Positions 46,463 to 58,180 are shown, counted from the first letter of the stretch. The stretch is DNA of 58,483 bases from Bacteroides rodentium JCM 16496 (GCF_000614125.1 NZ_BAKJ01000031.1:1-58483), one strand, 5' to 3'. Translations and numbers: made by a program. The notes: generated by a model from the letters alone, not told the origin.

Positions 46463-47771
46463 ATGACACAACAAAAACAGAATGGTAAACTCATCGCAAT
46501 TATCACGATGATCTTCCTTTTTGGTATGATTTCATTTGTTACCAACCTTGCTGCTCCTATGGGAATCGTACTGAAAAATCAGTTTTCAGTATCCAACGCT
46601 TTAGGGATGTTGGGCAACTTCGGTAACTTTATTGCATATGCAGTGATGGGAATACCAAGCGGCATCTTATTACAACGGGTAGGGTATAAAAAAACGGCAT
46701 TGATAGCAGTAGCTGTAGCTTTATCGGTGTAGGTATCCAATATTTATCCGTCATTCAAGCCCTGATATGGCTTTTGCCGTATATTTGATTGGCGCTTTCA
46801 TCGCCGGTTTCTCCATGTGTTTGCTTAATACGGTAGTCAACCCGATGCTGAACAAGCTCGGCGGCGAAGGTAACAAAGGAAACCAGCTTATCCAAGTGGG
46901 CGGCTCTTTCAACTCCGTAATGGCCACCATTACTCCGATGTTCGTAGGTATCCTGATTGCCGGTTCCATTGAAAAAGCTACTATCTCTCAGATATTCCCT
47001 GTAATGTACACAGCAATGGCTGTATTTGCCATCGCGTTCTTCGTTCTTTTGATTGTGCCCATACCGGAACCCAATGCTGCAACTTCAACAGAACCTATCG
47101 GTAAGTTGATGTCAGGCGCTTTAAAATTCCGCCACTTCATTTTGGGAGCTATAGCAATCTTTGTATATGTAGGTGTCGAAGTTGGTGTACCGGGTACTCT
47201 GAACTTGTTCTTGACCGACCCGATTGAAAAGGGAGGAGCAGGTATTTCTTCCACCATTTCCGGTTTTGTTGTAGGTACATATTGGTTCCTCATGCTGATT
47301 GGACGTCTGGCCGGCGCTTCATTGGGTGCAAAAATCTCCAGTAAGGCAATGCTTACCTTTACTTCCGCATTAGGCTTACTTTTGGTATTCCTTGCCATCT
47401 TCTCATCTACCGGTTCACTTGTCAATCTGCCGGTACTCCAACAAAGCGCTACGGGAGGTCTCTCTTTCGGATTTGCAGAAGTACCCATCAATGCAATGTA
47501 TCTGGTACTGGTAGGTCTGTGTACTTCCATCATGTGGGGTGGTATCTTTAATCTGGCCGTAGAAGGATTGGGTAAATATTTGGCAGCCGCTTCCGGTCTG
47601 TTCATGGTATTGGTATGCGGCGGCGGCATCTTGCCCGTTATCCAAGGTTTGGTGGCCGACATTGCAGGTTTCATGCCGAGTTACTGGGTTATCATCGCAG
47701 CCCTTGGCTATCTGTTGTTCTACGGTTTGGTAGGCTGCAAAAATGTCAATAAGGACATCAAGGTCGATTAA
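46463..47771 (+). CDS. glucose/galactose MFS transporter (two frameshifts)
   Basis: Inner-membrane sugar:proton symporter of the FucP/GluP type; about 436 residues with 12 expected transmembrane helices. The N-terminal helix is KLIAIITMIFLFGMISFVTN, followed by the substrate helix AAPMGIVLKNQF. Later helices include FIAGFSMCLLNTVVNPMLNK and VPGTLNLFLTDP. Two G deletions, near 46715 and 46752, are needed. They restore AVGFIGVGIQYLSGHSSPD and shift the frame by exactly two bases to meet the long 3' frame. It lies between galM and galK. Confidence 0.92.
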
Positions 47772-47820
47772 CAAGAAAATATAGGTAATTTATTTATTCA
47801 CCTTATAAAATATAAATATC

Positions 47821-48975
47821 ATGGATATAGAATACGTAAGAAGCCGTTTCATCAAGCACTTTGACGGAACAACGGGAGCTGTTTATGCTTCTCCGGGTCG
47901 CATCAACCTTATCGGTGAGCATACAGACTATAACGGTGGTTTTGTATTCCCCGGAGCAATCGATAAAGGAATGATTGCAGAAATAAAGCCCAACGGCACA
48001 AACACAGTAAAAGCTTATTCCATCGACCTGAAAGATTATGTGGAATTTGGCTTGAATGAAGAAGATGCACCCCGCGCAAGCTGGGCAAGATATATCTTTG
48101 GCGTGTGCCGGGAAATGATGAAACGCGGTGTAGATGTAAAAGGTTTCAATACCGCTTTTGCAGGCGATGTGCCTCTGGGCGCAGGAATGTCCTCTTCAGC
48201 AGCTTTGGAAAGTACCTATGCCTATGCTTTGAACGACTTGTTCGGTGACAACAAGATAGACAAATTTGAATTGGCAAAAGTGGGACAATCTACAGAACAT
48301 AACTATTGTGGCGTAAACTGTGGTATCATGGACCAATTTGCTTCTGTATTCGGAAAGAAAGGAAGCCTCATCCGTCTGGATTGCCGTTCACTGGAATATC
48401 AGTATTTCCCATTCGACCCGCAAGGCTATCGTCTGGTTCTTGTAGATTCTGTAGTGAAACACGAACTTGCATCTTCAGCATACAACAAACGTCGTCAAAG
48501 CTGCGAAGCTGCTGTTGCCGCTGTTCAGAAGAAGCATCCACACGTAGAATTCCTGCGTGACGTTACCATGGGCATGCTGGAAGAAGCCAAAGCCGACATC
48601 GGCGCAGAAGACTATATGCGTGCAGAATATGTCATCGAAGAGATTCAACGTGTACTCGACGTTTGCGACGCCCTGGAAAAAGGCGATTATGAAACTGTAG
48701 GCCAAAAGATGTATGAAACACATCATGGCATGAGTAAGTTGTATGAAGTAAGCTGCGAAGAACTCGATTTTCTGAATGACCTTGCATTCGATTGTGGAGT
48801 TACCGGTTCACGTGTCATGGGCGGTGGATTCGGTGGATGTACAATCAATCTGGTAAAGGATGAATTGTACAGCACATTCATCGAAAAAGCAAAAGATGAA
48901 TTCAAGAAGAAGTTCGGCAGAAGCCCGAAAGTATATGATGTAGTCATCAGCGACGGTGCCCGCAGATTAGAATAA
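47821..48975 (+). CDS. galK: galactokinase
   Basis: GHMP kinase that phosphorylates alpha-galactose to galactose-1-phosphate; 384 residues, intact. Motifs: PGRINLIGEHTDYNGG near residue 27 (galactokinase signature), GAGMSSSAALE near residue 121 (ATP phosphate loop), and GGGFGGCTINLV near residue 340. It is followed by a strong terminator. Confidence 0.97.
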   Translation: MDIEYVRSRFIKHFDGTTGAVYASPGRINLIGEHTDYNGGFVFPGAIDKGMIAEIKPNGTNTVKAYSIDLKDYVEFGLNEEDAPRASWARYIFGVCREMMKRGVDVKGFNTAFAGDVPLGAGMSSSAALESTYAYALNDLFGDNKIDKFELAKVGQSTEHNYCGVNCGIMDQFASVFGKKGSLIRLDCRSLEYQYFPFDPQGYRLVLVDSVVKHELASSAYNKRRQSCEAAVAAVQKKHPHVEFLRDVTMGMLEEAKADIGAEDYMRAEYVIEEIQRVLDVCDALEKGDYETVGQKMYETHHGMSKLYEVSCEELDFLNDLAFDCGVTGSRVMGGGFGGCTINLVKDELYSTFIEKAKDEFKKKFGRSPKVYDVVISDGARRLE

Positions 48976-48994
48976 GTCAGAAAGATTGAAATAG

Positions 48995-49040
48995 ATAAAA
49001 AGAGAGGTTGTGTCAGAATTGACACAACCTCTCTTTTTAT
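48995..49040. terminator. terminator between galK and the arabinan cluster
   Basis: ATAAAAAGAGAGGTTGTGTC pairs with GACACAACCTCTCTTTTTAT around a 6-base loop; T-tracts occur on both strands. Confidence 0.92.
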
Positions 49041-49060
49041 TCAACAATGATGTAAGCGTT

Positions 49061-50033
49061 CTACCACACTCCTTCTGTTGTCATCTGTAACCGCTTCATG
49101 GTACCATCCTCATTGTAATAGATTCGATCTATACAAATTGAACGACGGAAACTTCCACCTGCCGTATTGATGGCACCGTTATGATAGATACAATACCAGT
49201 TTCCCTTAAACTCAATGATAGCCTGATGATTGGTATTGCAATTACCAGCCAGTTCGTTCAGCAATCCTTTGCACTCCCAAGGTCCCGTGATGTCGCGGCT
49301 CATGGCATAGCAAAGCTTCTCGGGAAATTCGCTGGCATAGGATAGATAATACCACTCACCACGCTTATGAATCCAAGCCGCCTCCGTGAAACGGGGCAAA
49401 TCCACCGGAATGATGGGACCGTCCAGTTCTATCATGTTCTTCTTCAATTTGGCAAAGTAACATTGACTGTTCCCCCAGTACAGATAAGCCTGACCGTCAT
49501 CATCAATAAAGACAGTCGGATCGATATCATCCCAATAACTGTTGCTGCGCTCAGTAGTCATGTCATTGGTGATAAGGCAGAGCCACGAGCATCCACAAAA
49601 GGCCCGGTAGGAGAATCGGAAACAGCGACACCGATGGACTTACCGGGAATAGTACTATGCTCCACAGTCACATACCAATAAAACTTGCCATCACGTTCTA
49701 TGACCTGGCTTGCCCATGCCTCACCTTTTGCCCAAGAAAAATCTTTTGCTTTCAAAGGAGACGGGTGTTCCGTCCATGTCTTCAGGTCTGAAGAAGAGAA
49801 AACGCACCATTCATTAAGAAGATAATGCTCTGCCGGTGGAGGACATTCGTCGTGCCCGCCATAGATATACACCTTTCCATCATGCACCATGCAGCCGGGT
49901 CACTGATAAACTTATACTTCACAATAGGATTTCCATCGGCAACAAAAGTAGTGTCTTCTTGCGCTGACAGTCCTTGAGGAACTGCCAGCAAAAAAGAAAA
50001 CATCCCTATAACAAACTTATAAACCTTATTCAT
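49061..50033 (-). CDS. GH43 arabinofuranosidase/xylosidase-type enzyme (two frameshifts)
   Basis: About 324 residues, secreted or periplasmic (signal peptide ending near GLSAQ). It is a five-bladed propeller with the GH43 acid/base set: Asp in FISDPAAMVHDG, a middle Asp in DIDPTVFIDDDGQAYLYWGN, and a catalytic Glu in RFTEAAWIHKRG. Two deletions, near 49884 and 49567, are needed; repair gives DPAAMVHDGKVYIYGG and ALITNDMTTERS. The sugar specificity cannot be assigned with certainty, but alpha-L-arabinofuranose or xylose is expected. It is the last gene of the three-gene glycoside hydrolase operon. Confidence 0.9.
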
Positions 50034-50045
50034 GTCGTTTCCTCA

Positions 50046-52030
50046 TTATAGCCCACACTTCAATATATACACCGTAAATGTATTTGCCCCAATCTCTGTA
50101 TTCAGAGTCCTCCCCTGCACCATCAGTACCGATTCTTGGGGAACAATGGTGGCAGGATGCTCTATCGTGTTGTCCTTATTTGGGTCTGTGGAACTTAACT
50201 TGATGCAACGCCCACCGGTGATTTCACTTTTCTTCTTCAGCCCGTCGAATGTGATGTTCAAGGATTGGGACTCATCCGATGTATTGGCAACTTTGACGAT
50301 AATTTCACTCGTATTCTTGTCGTACACCGCACTGGCAAACAACCCGTTCTGCCCTTCGGCACCCGTCAACGGTTTCTTGTCCATAGTCAGAGGAAGAATA
50401 TTGGTTCCTTTGTACCGGGCATACAACTGTTGCACATAGTAACTCACCGTTCGCACGGAATTCAGATTGTCAAACCAAATCATATCTGGTCTCCATTGCC
50501 ATCCCTCTACATGGGCAAAGAGCGGGGCGTATGTAGCCATGTGTACCACGTCGGCATTACGTTCCAATCCCGTCATGAAGGCTGCCTCGAGAAGCGCGGC
50601 ATGGAAGTGGTTCCACTTCTTACCCTTTCCATGGCAAGCATACTCTCCGGCAAACACTTTCGGTCCTTTACGGTCATAGTTGTCGTAACGGGCGCCCTGA
50701 CTTAAGAACCATGTTTCCGGACGATAGAAATGTTCATCCACCAAGTCCGCCTTCAGCCGTTTCATCTCCGGCCATAGATAGTCGAACTGCTTTCCTTCGG
50801 AATCCGGTCCCGAACTGCCTACAATCCGGATATCGGGATATGCCTTACGGATGGCATTCACAAAAGGCTCCAAATGTTCAGGATACTCTTTCCCCCACTG
50901 TTCGTTGCCGATGCCGATAAATTTTAAGTTGAATGGGGCAGGATGTCCCATATCTGCACGGAGTTTTCCCCATTCAGTGGTGACATCACCATTGGCGAAT
51001 TCTATCAAGTCGAGCGCATCCTGGATATAGCTCTGCAATTCGCATACCGGCACATGGGCTTCTTTGTCCGGATTCTGGAACTGACAAGCCAGTCCGCAGC
51101 TCAACACCGGAAGCGGTTCCGCGCCAATCTCCTCCGAAAGTTGGAAAAACTCATAGAATCCCAGCCGTAGCTTTGATAATAGTCGGGATAAAAGCGGTGG
51201 GGGAAGGTGTACTGCCAGCGATTCTCGTTCAGCGGACGGTTCTCTACCGGCCCCACTGATTTCTTCCAGTCATAGCGTGTATCCAAATCGGTACCCTCAA
51301 CGATGCAACCGCCCGGAAAGCGGAATACTCCCGGCTTCAAATCTGCCAATGCCTGGACTAAGTCTTTACGAAGACCGTTTTCACGCCCCTTCCAAGTATC
51401 TGCGGGAAATAGGGAAACGTGTTCCAAATCCACCGTAGCCTGTCCGGCAAGGAAGATGCGGAGCACAGCCCTCGGATTGGTGGCAGTGGGGTTCAGCGTC
51501 ACTTGATACTTCTTCCACTCCTTTGAGTCGATGGTCAGGTTTTCGGTAGCGAAAGCATGCTGTTCTCCCATGGATTTGGAATCGACCAGTTCAATACGGA
51601 TACGCCCGGCCTCACCACCATCGGGGATGCGTGCCCATACCGAAAAACGATACTCCTCTCCCTGCTTCACACCGATACCGAAAAAGCCTTCGTTGTCCAG
51701 TCCGGTCTGCTTATGCGGATGACCGGCGTATGCCAAACGCACGTAATGCGGATTCCTCTCAAAAGGGCCGTCATCCCTCAAAGAAACTTTTCCGAAGCTT
51801 TTCCAGCCCATCAACCTTTGCGGAAACTCAAATGAACGGTTTTTCACCAGTTCCGCATACAATCCGCCATCAGCGGCATAATTAATGTCTTCGAAAAACA
51901 GCCCGTACATGGTAGGCTGAATCTCCGCACCTAACTTCTTAGCCTGCACTATCAGCTCATTAGTCTGTGCCTGAAGCGCCACAGCCATGGCCAAAGCAGC
52001 TGCAGTTGCCAAAACTTTACTTTTCATCAT
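50046..52030 (-). CDS. GH51 alpha-L-arabinofuranosidase (one-base frameshift)
   Basis: Removes terminal arabinofuranose from arabinan or arabinoxylan; about 661 residues. The signal peptide ends near ALQAQ, followed by a carbohydrate-binding-like beta-domain (residues about 80-220) and a catalytic barrel. The acid/base Glu is in GIGNEQWGKEY and the nucleophile Glu is in FAGEYACHGKG. The frame breaks near 51150: adding one C on the coding strand restores SYGLGFYEFFQLSEEIGAE. It sits 12 bases upstream of the small GH43 gene. Confidence 0.93.
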
Positions 52031-52109
52031 GGTTCTGTTATTAGATAAATTCTTTTTTATAAGTAGATGTATTGATAAGGCAATGTTATCGGTGACAATC
52101 CACAGACAA

Positions 52110-53596
52110 TCATCTGGTTCTCTTCCCCCACACAGACCGTCCTTGACCGTCTATTCCGGTGAAGAGCACCGTTTCTGTCTCATTCTCCCAATCGTGCCCG
52201 GCAAAGACTATCAAGTTTTTCACAACTTCCGTACCAAAGTCCAGTGTCAGCTGCTGCTCTGCCTCTTGGAGTTCCCAAGTTCCTTTCCCTTCATCCAGCT
52301 TTCCATCCTTTGCAAGCTTCAAGTGGCGGGAGACGTTCCATTCCTCGTCTTTCAGTTCGCCTTCCCCCCAAAGTATCTGTCCGGCCTCCAAACTACGCTC
52401 GTACAAAGATTCCTGTACCCGGATGATTTCCCACTCACCCACCAAATCAATAGTCCGGAACTTCCGTGGCTCACTGCCCGCATAGCGTTCGGGCGAAACG
52501 ACCGGCCAGCCATCTTTCGTAAAGAATACCTGACGCAGATGCAAATCCATCAATAAGTTTTGCGGCGAAAGGCGTCCTTGATGCACCATAAAGTACCGCC
52601 CGTCATCCGTAGCGAACACACCGCAATGTGCCGTACCCGCCCATCCCGGATGGTTAGTGAAACGATAAGGCGCGGTCAAGATTGGAAAATTATTGGTTGT
52701 ATCGGCCAAAGCCTTTCCAAAAAAATCGGTAAACGGACCTTCAGGCTTGTCCGAACGTCCCACACGTACGTTATAGGTAGTCATCAGCGGGTCGTAAGAC
52801 GTAAAAAGATAGTACTGCCTCAACATTGGATGATAAAATATCTCGGGAGCCTCCAAATTGTCTTTCTTATAATTGGCACGGCGGGCTATCAGATGCCCCT
52901 TGTCACCTTCGGCAACAGTTAGTCCCGTCTCAGGATTCAACTCCACACAATAGAGCCCCCCAAAGTAAGAACCATAGTGCATCCACCACTTCCCGCTGAC
53001 GGAATCAACCACAATACTGGGGTCGATGGCATTCATGGGAGTTGTATCGTCCGTCTTCACCACACAACCCACCTGGTTCCAAGGGCCTTCGGGAGATTCG
53101 GACTCTGCCAAACCGATGTAGGATGTGCTGCGTCCAAAAGCCGACACACAATAATAAAGCCTATAAAAATTGCCATAAGAGATGATGTAAGGAGCCAGAT
53201 GTTCGTAGCACCTTCACCTCCGGTGCAACCATGCACCCACTCCACCGCCTCCTGCGGTATCTCGGGAAATGCCCATCCCCGGAAGTCCCAATGCACCAAA
53301 TCTTGGGAGCGGCGCACTTGTATATATCCCAAGGGCACACCTTTTTCCTGAGCTTCCTCACGGTTCTCCCTAAAAATGGCATCCGTGGAATACATATAGT
53401 AATAATCGTCAAGTTTCCGACAAGAAGGGTCGTGAACGTTATAAGTACCCCATAAACGGTAATTTTCCATCGATGACACAGCCGAATAGTCATCTGCCCA
53501 AGGATTGGGCGAAGCCACTGGAGAAAATACAGCAGGTTTGCATCCCGCCAACAGTGTAGCAACTACGCAGAAAGCTACATACAGTAATTTTTTCAT
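52110..53596 (-). CDS. GH43 arabinanase-type lipoprotein (one-base frameshift)
   Basis: About 495 residues, lipoprotein: the signal peptide MKKLLYVAFCVVATLLAGC has a lipobox Cys near residue 19. The catalytic propeller carries Asp in YNVHDPSCRKLDD, a middle Asp in AIDPSIVVDSVSGKW and Glu in LEAPEIFYHPM, as in GH43 endo-arabinanases. A C-terminal extension of about 150 residues is likely an accessory beta-domain. One G is missing near 53195; repair gives GATNIWAPYIISYGNFYRLYYC. The MKK start at 53596 is preferred over 53611 because of the promoter. First gene of the operon, divergent from the HTCS. Confidence 0.9.
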
Positions 53597-53629
53597 AATA
53601 TCATTTTTCATCTAAAATAAACATTACTG

Positions 53630-53637
53630 CAAATGTA
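53630..53637 (-). promoter_or_regulatory. -7 element for the GH43-GH51-GH43 operon
   Basis: On the minus strand this reads TACATTTG, 34 bases ahead of the chosen GH43 start. The HTCS promoter lies about 90 bases away on the other strand. The intervening sequence is where an HTCS operator would be expected. Confidence 0.5.
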
Positions 53638-53722
53638 CGCCGAATCCAGCCCCATAGAAGTGGATAAACGGACTTTTAAGGTGGACAATCAGCCACCTCT
53701 GCCAAAACGGTCGTAACTTTCT

Positions 53723-53752
53723 TTTGTCATAACATTAGATCCGTTATCTTTG
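53723..53752 (+). promoter_or_regulatory. promoter of the HTCS gene
   Basis: TTTG at 53723-53726, 18 bases, TATCTTTG at 53745-53752. The -7 box overlaps the TTG that opens the long frame at 53750, so the protein must start at the ATG at 53774. Confidence 0.65.
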
Positions 53753-53773
53753 CTGTCACTAATACCAAACAAA

Positions 53774-56700
53774 ATGAAAAAACAATTCATACTACACCTT
53801 ATTATATTATATGTCTTGCTGTCTGTATGCAACCGTTCTCCACTCCGGGCGCAAGAGACATTTGCCGACCACTACAACATCAATTACATCACCCTCAACG
53901 ATGGCTTGCCCCACAACTTTGTGGACGATATCTACAAAGACAGCCGTGGTTTCCTATGGATAGCCATGGGAGGCGGAGGGCTGTCGCGCTACGACGGCTA
54001 CGAATTCGTCAACTTCAGTCCCACCACACCCCATTGCAAAATCAAAAGCAACTTCATCCGCAATGTCCATGAAGACCGTTTCCAGCGGCTATGGGTAGTT
54101 TCTGAAGGAGGTACCGACCTCATTGACCTCTCCACCCTGCAACCAGCATCCCTGTTTGACAAACAACAACAACTTGCTGACTTGTTTCGACAGCCCGCCT
54201 CCCTCGTCGTATGCGATTCCATAGGATGTATCTGGCTCCATAGCGGTGACCGCCTCTATCGTATCGCATTCAATGAAAGCGGGGACATCGAAGACATCCG
54301 CTCCCTCGAAGCTCCCGGCCTTTACCGTAGCGATGTATTTTTCTGCGACATCGACCAGGACGGAAAAGTATGGATAGGAATCAACGGAACACTCTATAAA
54401 GTAAGTCCCGATAACAAAGAAGGACTCAAGGCTACCCCCGTTGCCGAATGCCTGACCTTCGCACCCGACACTTATTTCACCGACTTCATCGCCAAGGAAA
54501 ATGAAGTCTGGATTTCAACCAACCGTGGACTGTACCGCTACAACCGCAACCAGAACATCGTGAAACACTACGAACATACCTCCGACGATCCACATTCACT
54601 TTCACACAACTACCTGACCGATCTGGCTGTGACCCCCAACCGCCAACTGCTGATAGCCAGTTTGTGTGGCATAAACATTTACAATCCCCTCAAAGACAAC
54701 TTCAAGCACCTCAGTGAAAGGTCCACCCATACAGGAGGCTTGCAACTGAATAGCAACTTCATCAACTGCATCACCATTGATGGTAAACACATCTGGATAG
54801 GAACGGAAAGTGGAGGTATAAACAAACTTACAACCAAACGTCTCTTCATGCAGAATTACCAGAACGACCGCGACAATCCGAAAACCCTTTCACACAACCC
54901 CGTCAATGCCATCTACGAGGACGCAGACGGCATACTTTGGGTAGGAACCGTGGAAGGCGGACTGAACCGCAAAGAAACTGACTGTAACCACTTCTCACAC
55001 TACACCCGAGAGAACGGGACACTAACCCATAACTCCGTCAGCGCCATCACTGCCGATGGAGAAGGACGGCTGTGGGTGGGTACTTGGGGCGGAGGCCTCA
55101 ACCGGCTCTACCGCGACAATCCCCAGCGCCTCCCCGAAGTAATATCCACTGCAAACGGCTGTGAGTTCCCCATAGACTTTGTCGGAGCCTTGGTTTACGA
55201 CCCCATCAACAAGGGCATGTGGATTGGTGCCAATCAAGGAATCTATCTTTACGACCTCAACACCAAGAAAGTAATCTCTCCACTGCCTGCCCATACCGCC
55301 AAGAACATACACGGATGCATCGGTTCCATCATCGACAAAGACGGGAAGCTGTGGATGGGATGCATGGACGGGGTGTATATCATTGACCTGCACTCACGTA
55401 CATACGACTCACCGGACAGTCTTTTCGCCTATCGCTACTTAAAATACAAGCTGGATGCTCCTACTTCCGGTCTGATAGAGAAAATCACCTGTATCTACGA
55501 GACCAATGACGGCACCTTATGGTTAGGGAGCAACGGCTACGGCATCTACAAACGAACCGTTGACACCAAAGGAAAGGAAAAATTCACTGCCTACACCACT
55601 GCCCAAGGGCTGGCAAACAACTGTGTGGTCGGCATCCTTGAAGACAGCAAAGGTTGCCTGTGGATGGCCACCAACAACGGTCTGTCCCGATTTATAAAAT
55701 CCGAAGAACGATTCATCAACTATACCCGGCAAGACGGACTTGTAAATACCCAATTCTACTGGAACGCCGCTTGCCACTCTACCCACGACAGACTATACTT
55801 CGGCACTGTGGCAGGTCTGGTGAGCATAGAGTGTGACATACCCGACACTCCGTCACAGCCTGCGCAAGTACGATTCACCAAATTAATTGTAGGCAATGAG
55901 GAAGTGCAACCTGGTAGTGAACTGTTGTCGCAAGACATCTCCGTAACAAAAGAAATACGCTTGCACGAGCGGCAGAAATCATTCTCATTAGAATTCTCCG
56001 CCCTCAACTTCGACCCCTACAACACGGCAACATATAGTTATCGGCTCATCGGCTTCGACAAGGAATGGGTACATGTACATAACAACCGCCGCTTTGCCAA
56101 CTACACCAACCTCTCGCCCGGTACCTACACGCTACAAGTGAAGTACACTTCGGGCAACGGCATTCCGGAAAAAGCCGTCGCAGAACTTAGTATCATCATC
56201 ACTCCCTATTTCTATAAGACGGGCTGGTTCACCCTGCTGACTTTCCTGCTTCTCTCGCTCGCCGTCTGGCTGTTCTACCAATGGCGCATACGTAGCCTCA
56301 AAAAACAGCGGGAATTGCTCCACCGCAAAGTGGAGCAACGCACCCACGAGCTAAACGAACAGAAACAACTGCTGGAACGTCAAACCGAAGAACTCTCCCG
56401 CCAGAACAACATGCTGAAACAACAGAACGAGAAAATCACCCGCCAAAAGTCCCAACTAGTGCAAATGGCTCGCAAAGTGCAGGAACTCACCATCGACAAG
56501 ATAGCCTTCTTCACCAACATCACGCATGAATTCCGTACTCCGATAACCTTGATTATCGGTCCCATAGAGCGCGCCTTGAAACTGAGTTACAACCCACAAG
56601 TAATAGAACAGTTGCACTTTGTTGAACGCAATTCGAAATACCTGCTTTCACTCGTCAACCAATTGATGGACTTCCGCAAAGTAGAGTCGGGCAAACTGAA

Positions 56701-58057
56701 AATCGTAAAGACACACGGCAACTTCCTGAAGTTTACCGATGATTTGATCGTGCCCTTTGAAGTTTTTGCCAAAGAACGGAACATCACACTGAAACGCTAT
56801 TACCGAATGCCTTCGCCCGAAACCACCTATGATGAAGAAGCCATGCACAAGGTAATGACCAACCTACTCAGCAACGCTATCAAATTCACTCCCAATGGTG
56901 GAAGTGTATCCTTATTTGTGGCCCAACTGCCCACTGCCGAAGAGGGAAGAACCACGCTCTACCTCTGTGTCAGTGATACCGGCAGTGGCATACCCAACGA
57001 AGACACAAACAAGGTATTCAACCGTTTCTACCAGTCACAAAATCAGACCAAATACCCTATGTACGGCCAGGCCGGAAGCGGCATCGGACTCTACCTATGC
57101 AAACGCATCATACAGATGCACGGCGGTGAAATCTATGCACGAAACAATCGCAGTGCAGGCTGCTCGTTACGCATTCTCATACCATTGAACGACAAAGAGG
57201 AGGCTGCAAGACAAGTCGCCCAAACGGACAAACAAGAAACCGTAAGCGTACCACAAGCCACCAGCCATACAGGAAAAAGCCTGACGATTCTTGTTGTGGA
57301 AGACAATGCGGATATGCGCGGATACGTCCGCTCCATCCTCCGCGACCGCTACAATGTACTAGAAGCAACCAACGGTGCAGAGGCCTTGGACGTATTGAGT
57401 TCATATGCAGTGGACTTCATCGTCAGCGACCTGATGATGCCTGTAATGGATGGTATCGAACTGTCCCGCCGAGTAAAGGAAAACTTCGCCATCTCCCACA
57501 TCCCCTTCCTGATGCTGACTGCCAAGACCTCGCAAGAATCCCGTTTGGAGAGCTACCGCACCGGAGTGGACGAATATCTGCTGAAACCTTTCGACGAGGC
57601 TCTGTTGCTGACCCGCATAGAGAATATCTTGGAAAACCGCAAACGCTATCAAAAGAAGTTTGCCATGGCAATGGACGTAAACGCCCTAAACATGGAAGAA
57701 GAATCGGGTGACAAGAAATTCCTTAACCACATTATGGATGTCATCAAGAAGAACTACAAGAACTCCTATTTCGAAGTCAGTGATTTCTGCGAAGCGGCCG
57801 GAGTGAGCAAGAGCCTGCTGAACAAAAAACTACAAAGCCTCGTCGGACAATCTGCCGGGCAGTTCATACGAAACTACCGACTGAACATCGCCCGCGAAAT
57901 GCTGCTGGAAAACCGGGAAAGCAAAAGCATGAACATTGCGGAAATTGCATACGAAGTGGGATTCAACGACCCGAAATACTTCACAAGGTGCTTCACCAAA
58001 TATTTCAATACAACACCCAGTTCGTTGCTTAATGAAGGAGAACTATTAAAGAGTTAA
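53774..58057 (+). CDS. hybrid two-component system regulator of arabinan use
   Basis: About 1427 residues, an inner-membrane HTCS that senses an oligosaccharide in the periplasm and activates its own glycan locus. Domains: signal peptide (MKKQFILHLIILYVLLSV), two seven-bladed propeller sets with repeats such as DSRGFLWIAMGGGGLSRYDG and EGRLWVGTWGGGLNRL (about 30-720), and Y_Y_Y domain (about 740-810). Then a transmembrane helix (about 816-835), HisKA with His918 in THEFRTP, HATPase (DTGSGIPN, GSGIGLYL), receiver with Asp1219 in SDLMMPVMDG, and an AraC helix-turn-helix at the C-terminus. The divergent neighbours are arabinan hydrolases, so an arabino-oligosaccharide signal is likely (inference). 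Confidence 0.96.
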   Translation: MKKQFILHLIILYVLLSVCNRSPLRAQETFADHYNINYITLNDGLPHNFVDDIYKDSRGFLWIAMGGGGLSRYDGYEFVNFSPTTPHCKIKSNFIRNVHEDRFQRLWVVSEGGTDLIDLSTLQPASLFDKQQQLADLFRQPASLVVCDSIGCIWLHSGDRLYRIAFNESGDIEDIRSLEAPGLYRSDVFFCDIDQDGKVWIGINGTLYKVSPDNKEGLKATPVAECLTFAPDTYFTDFIAKENEVWISTNRGLYRYNRNQNIVKHYEHTSDDPHSLSHNYLTDLAVTPNRQLLIASLCGINIYNPLKDNFKHLSERSTHTGGLQLNSNFINCITIDGKHIWIGTESGGINKLTTKRLFMQNYQNDRDNPKTLSHNPVNAIYEDADGILWVGTVEGGLNRKETDCNHFSHYTRENGTLTHNSVSAITADGEGRLWVGTWGGGLNRLYRDNPQRLPEVISTANGCEFPIDFVGALVYDPINKGMWIGANQGIYLYDLNTKKVISPLPAHTAKNIHGCIGSIIDKDGKLWMGCMDGVYIIDLHSRTYDSPDSLFAYRYLKYKLDAPTSGLIEKITCIYETNDGTLWLGSNGYGIYKRTVDTKGKEKFTAYTTAQGLANNCVVGILEDSKGCLWMATNNGLSRFIKSEERFINYTRQDGLVNTQFYWNAACHSTHDRLYFGTVAGLVSIECDIPDTPSQPAQVRFTKLIVGNEEVQPGSELLSQDISVTKEIRLHERQKSFSLEFSALNFDPYNTATYSYRLIGFDKEWVHVHNNRRFANYTNLSPGTYTLQVKYTSGNGIPEKAVAELSIIITPYFYKTGWFTLLTFLLLSLAVWLFYQWRIRSLKKQRELLHRKVEQRTHELNEQKQLLERQTEELSRQNNMLKQQNEKITRQKSQLVQMARKVQELTIDKIAFFTNITHEFRTPITLIIGPIERALKLSYNPQVIEQLHFVERNSKYLLSLVNQLMDFRKVESGKLKIVKTHGNFLKFTDDLIVPFEVFAKERNITLKRYYRMPSPETTYDEEAMHKVMTNLLSNAIKFTPNGGSVSLFVAQLPTAEEGRTTLYLCVSDTGSGIPNEDTNKVFNRFYQSQNQTKYPMYGQAGSGIGLYLCKRIIQMHGGEIYARNNRSAGCSLRILIPLNDKEEAARQVAQTDKQETVSVPQATSHTGKSLTILVVEDNADMRGYVRSILRDRYNVLEATNGAEALDVLSSYAVDFIVSDLMMPVMDGIELSRRVKENFAISHIPFLMLTAKTSQESRLESYRTGVDEYLLKPFDEALLLTRIENILENRKRYQKKFAMAMDVNALNMEEESGDKKFLNHIMDVIKKNYKNSYFEVSDFCEAAGVSKSLLNKKLQSLVGQSAGQFIRNYRLNIAREMLLENRESKSMNIAEIAYEVGFNDPKYFTRCFTKYFNTTPSSLLNEGELLKS

Positions 58058-58119
58058 AGTAATACAGAATCAAGTTACCTTCTATCTACAGCTATCTTTT
58101 TCTCAATTCATTTCCGTTT

Positions 58120-58180
58120 GACAATATTCAGGCAAAAACTTCCTAAAAACAGAAAGTATCTACCTGAATATTGTCCTTTT
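58120..58180 (+). terminator. possible terminator after the HTCS gene
   Basis: GACAATATTCAGG at 58120-58132 and its reverse complement at 58163-58175 are followed by CTTTTGC. The 30-base loop is long, so this may be a regulatory hairpin or a site instead. Confidence 0.45.

Noticed and set aside
46463..47771. Programmed frameshifting in the hexose transporter
   Set aside because: Two separate +1 repairs restore the family sequence, and similar breaks occur in many unrelated genes; no slippery heptamer with downstream structure was seen.
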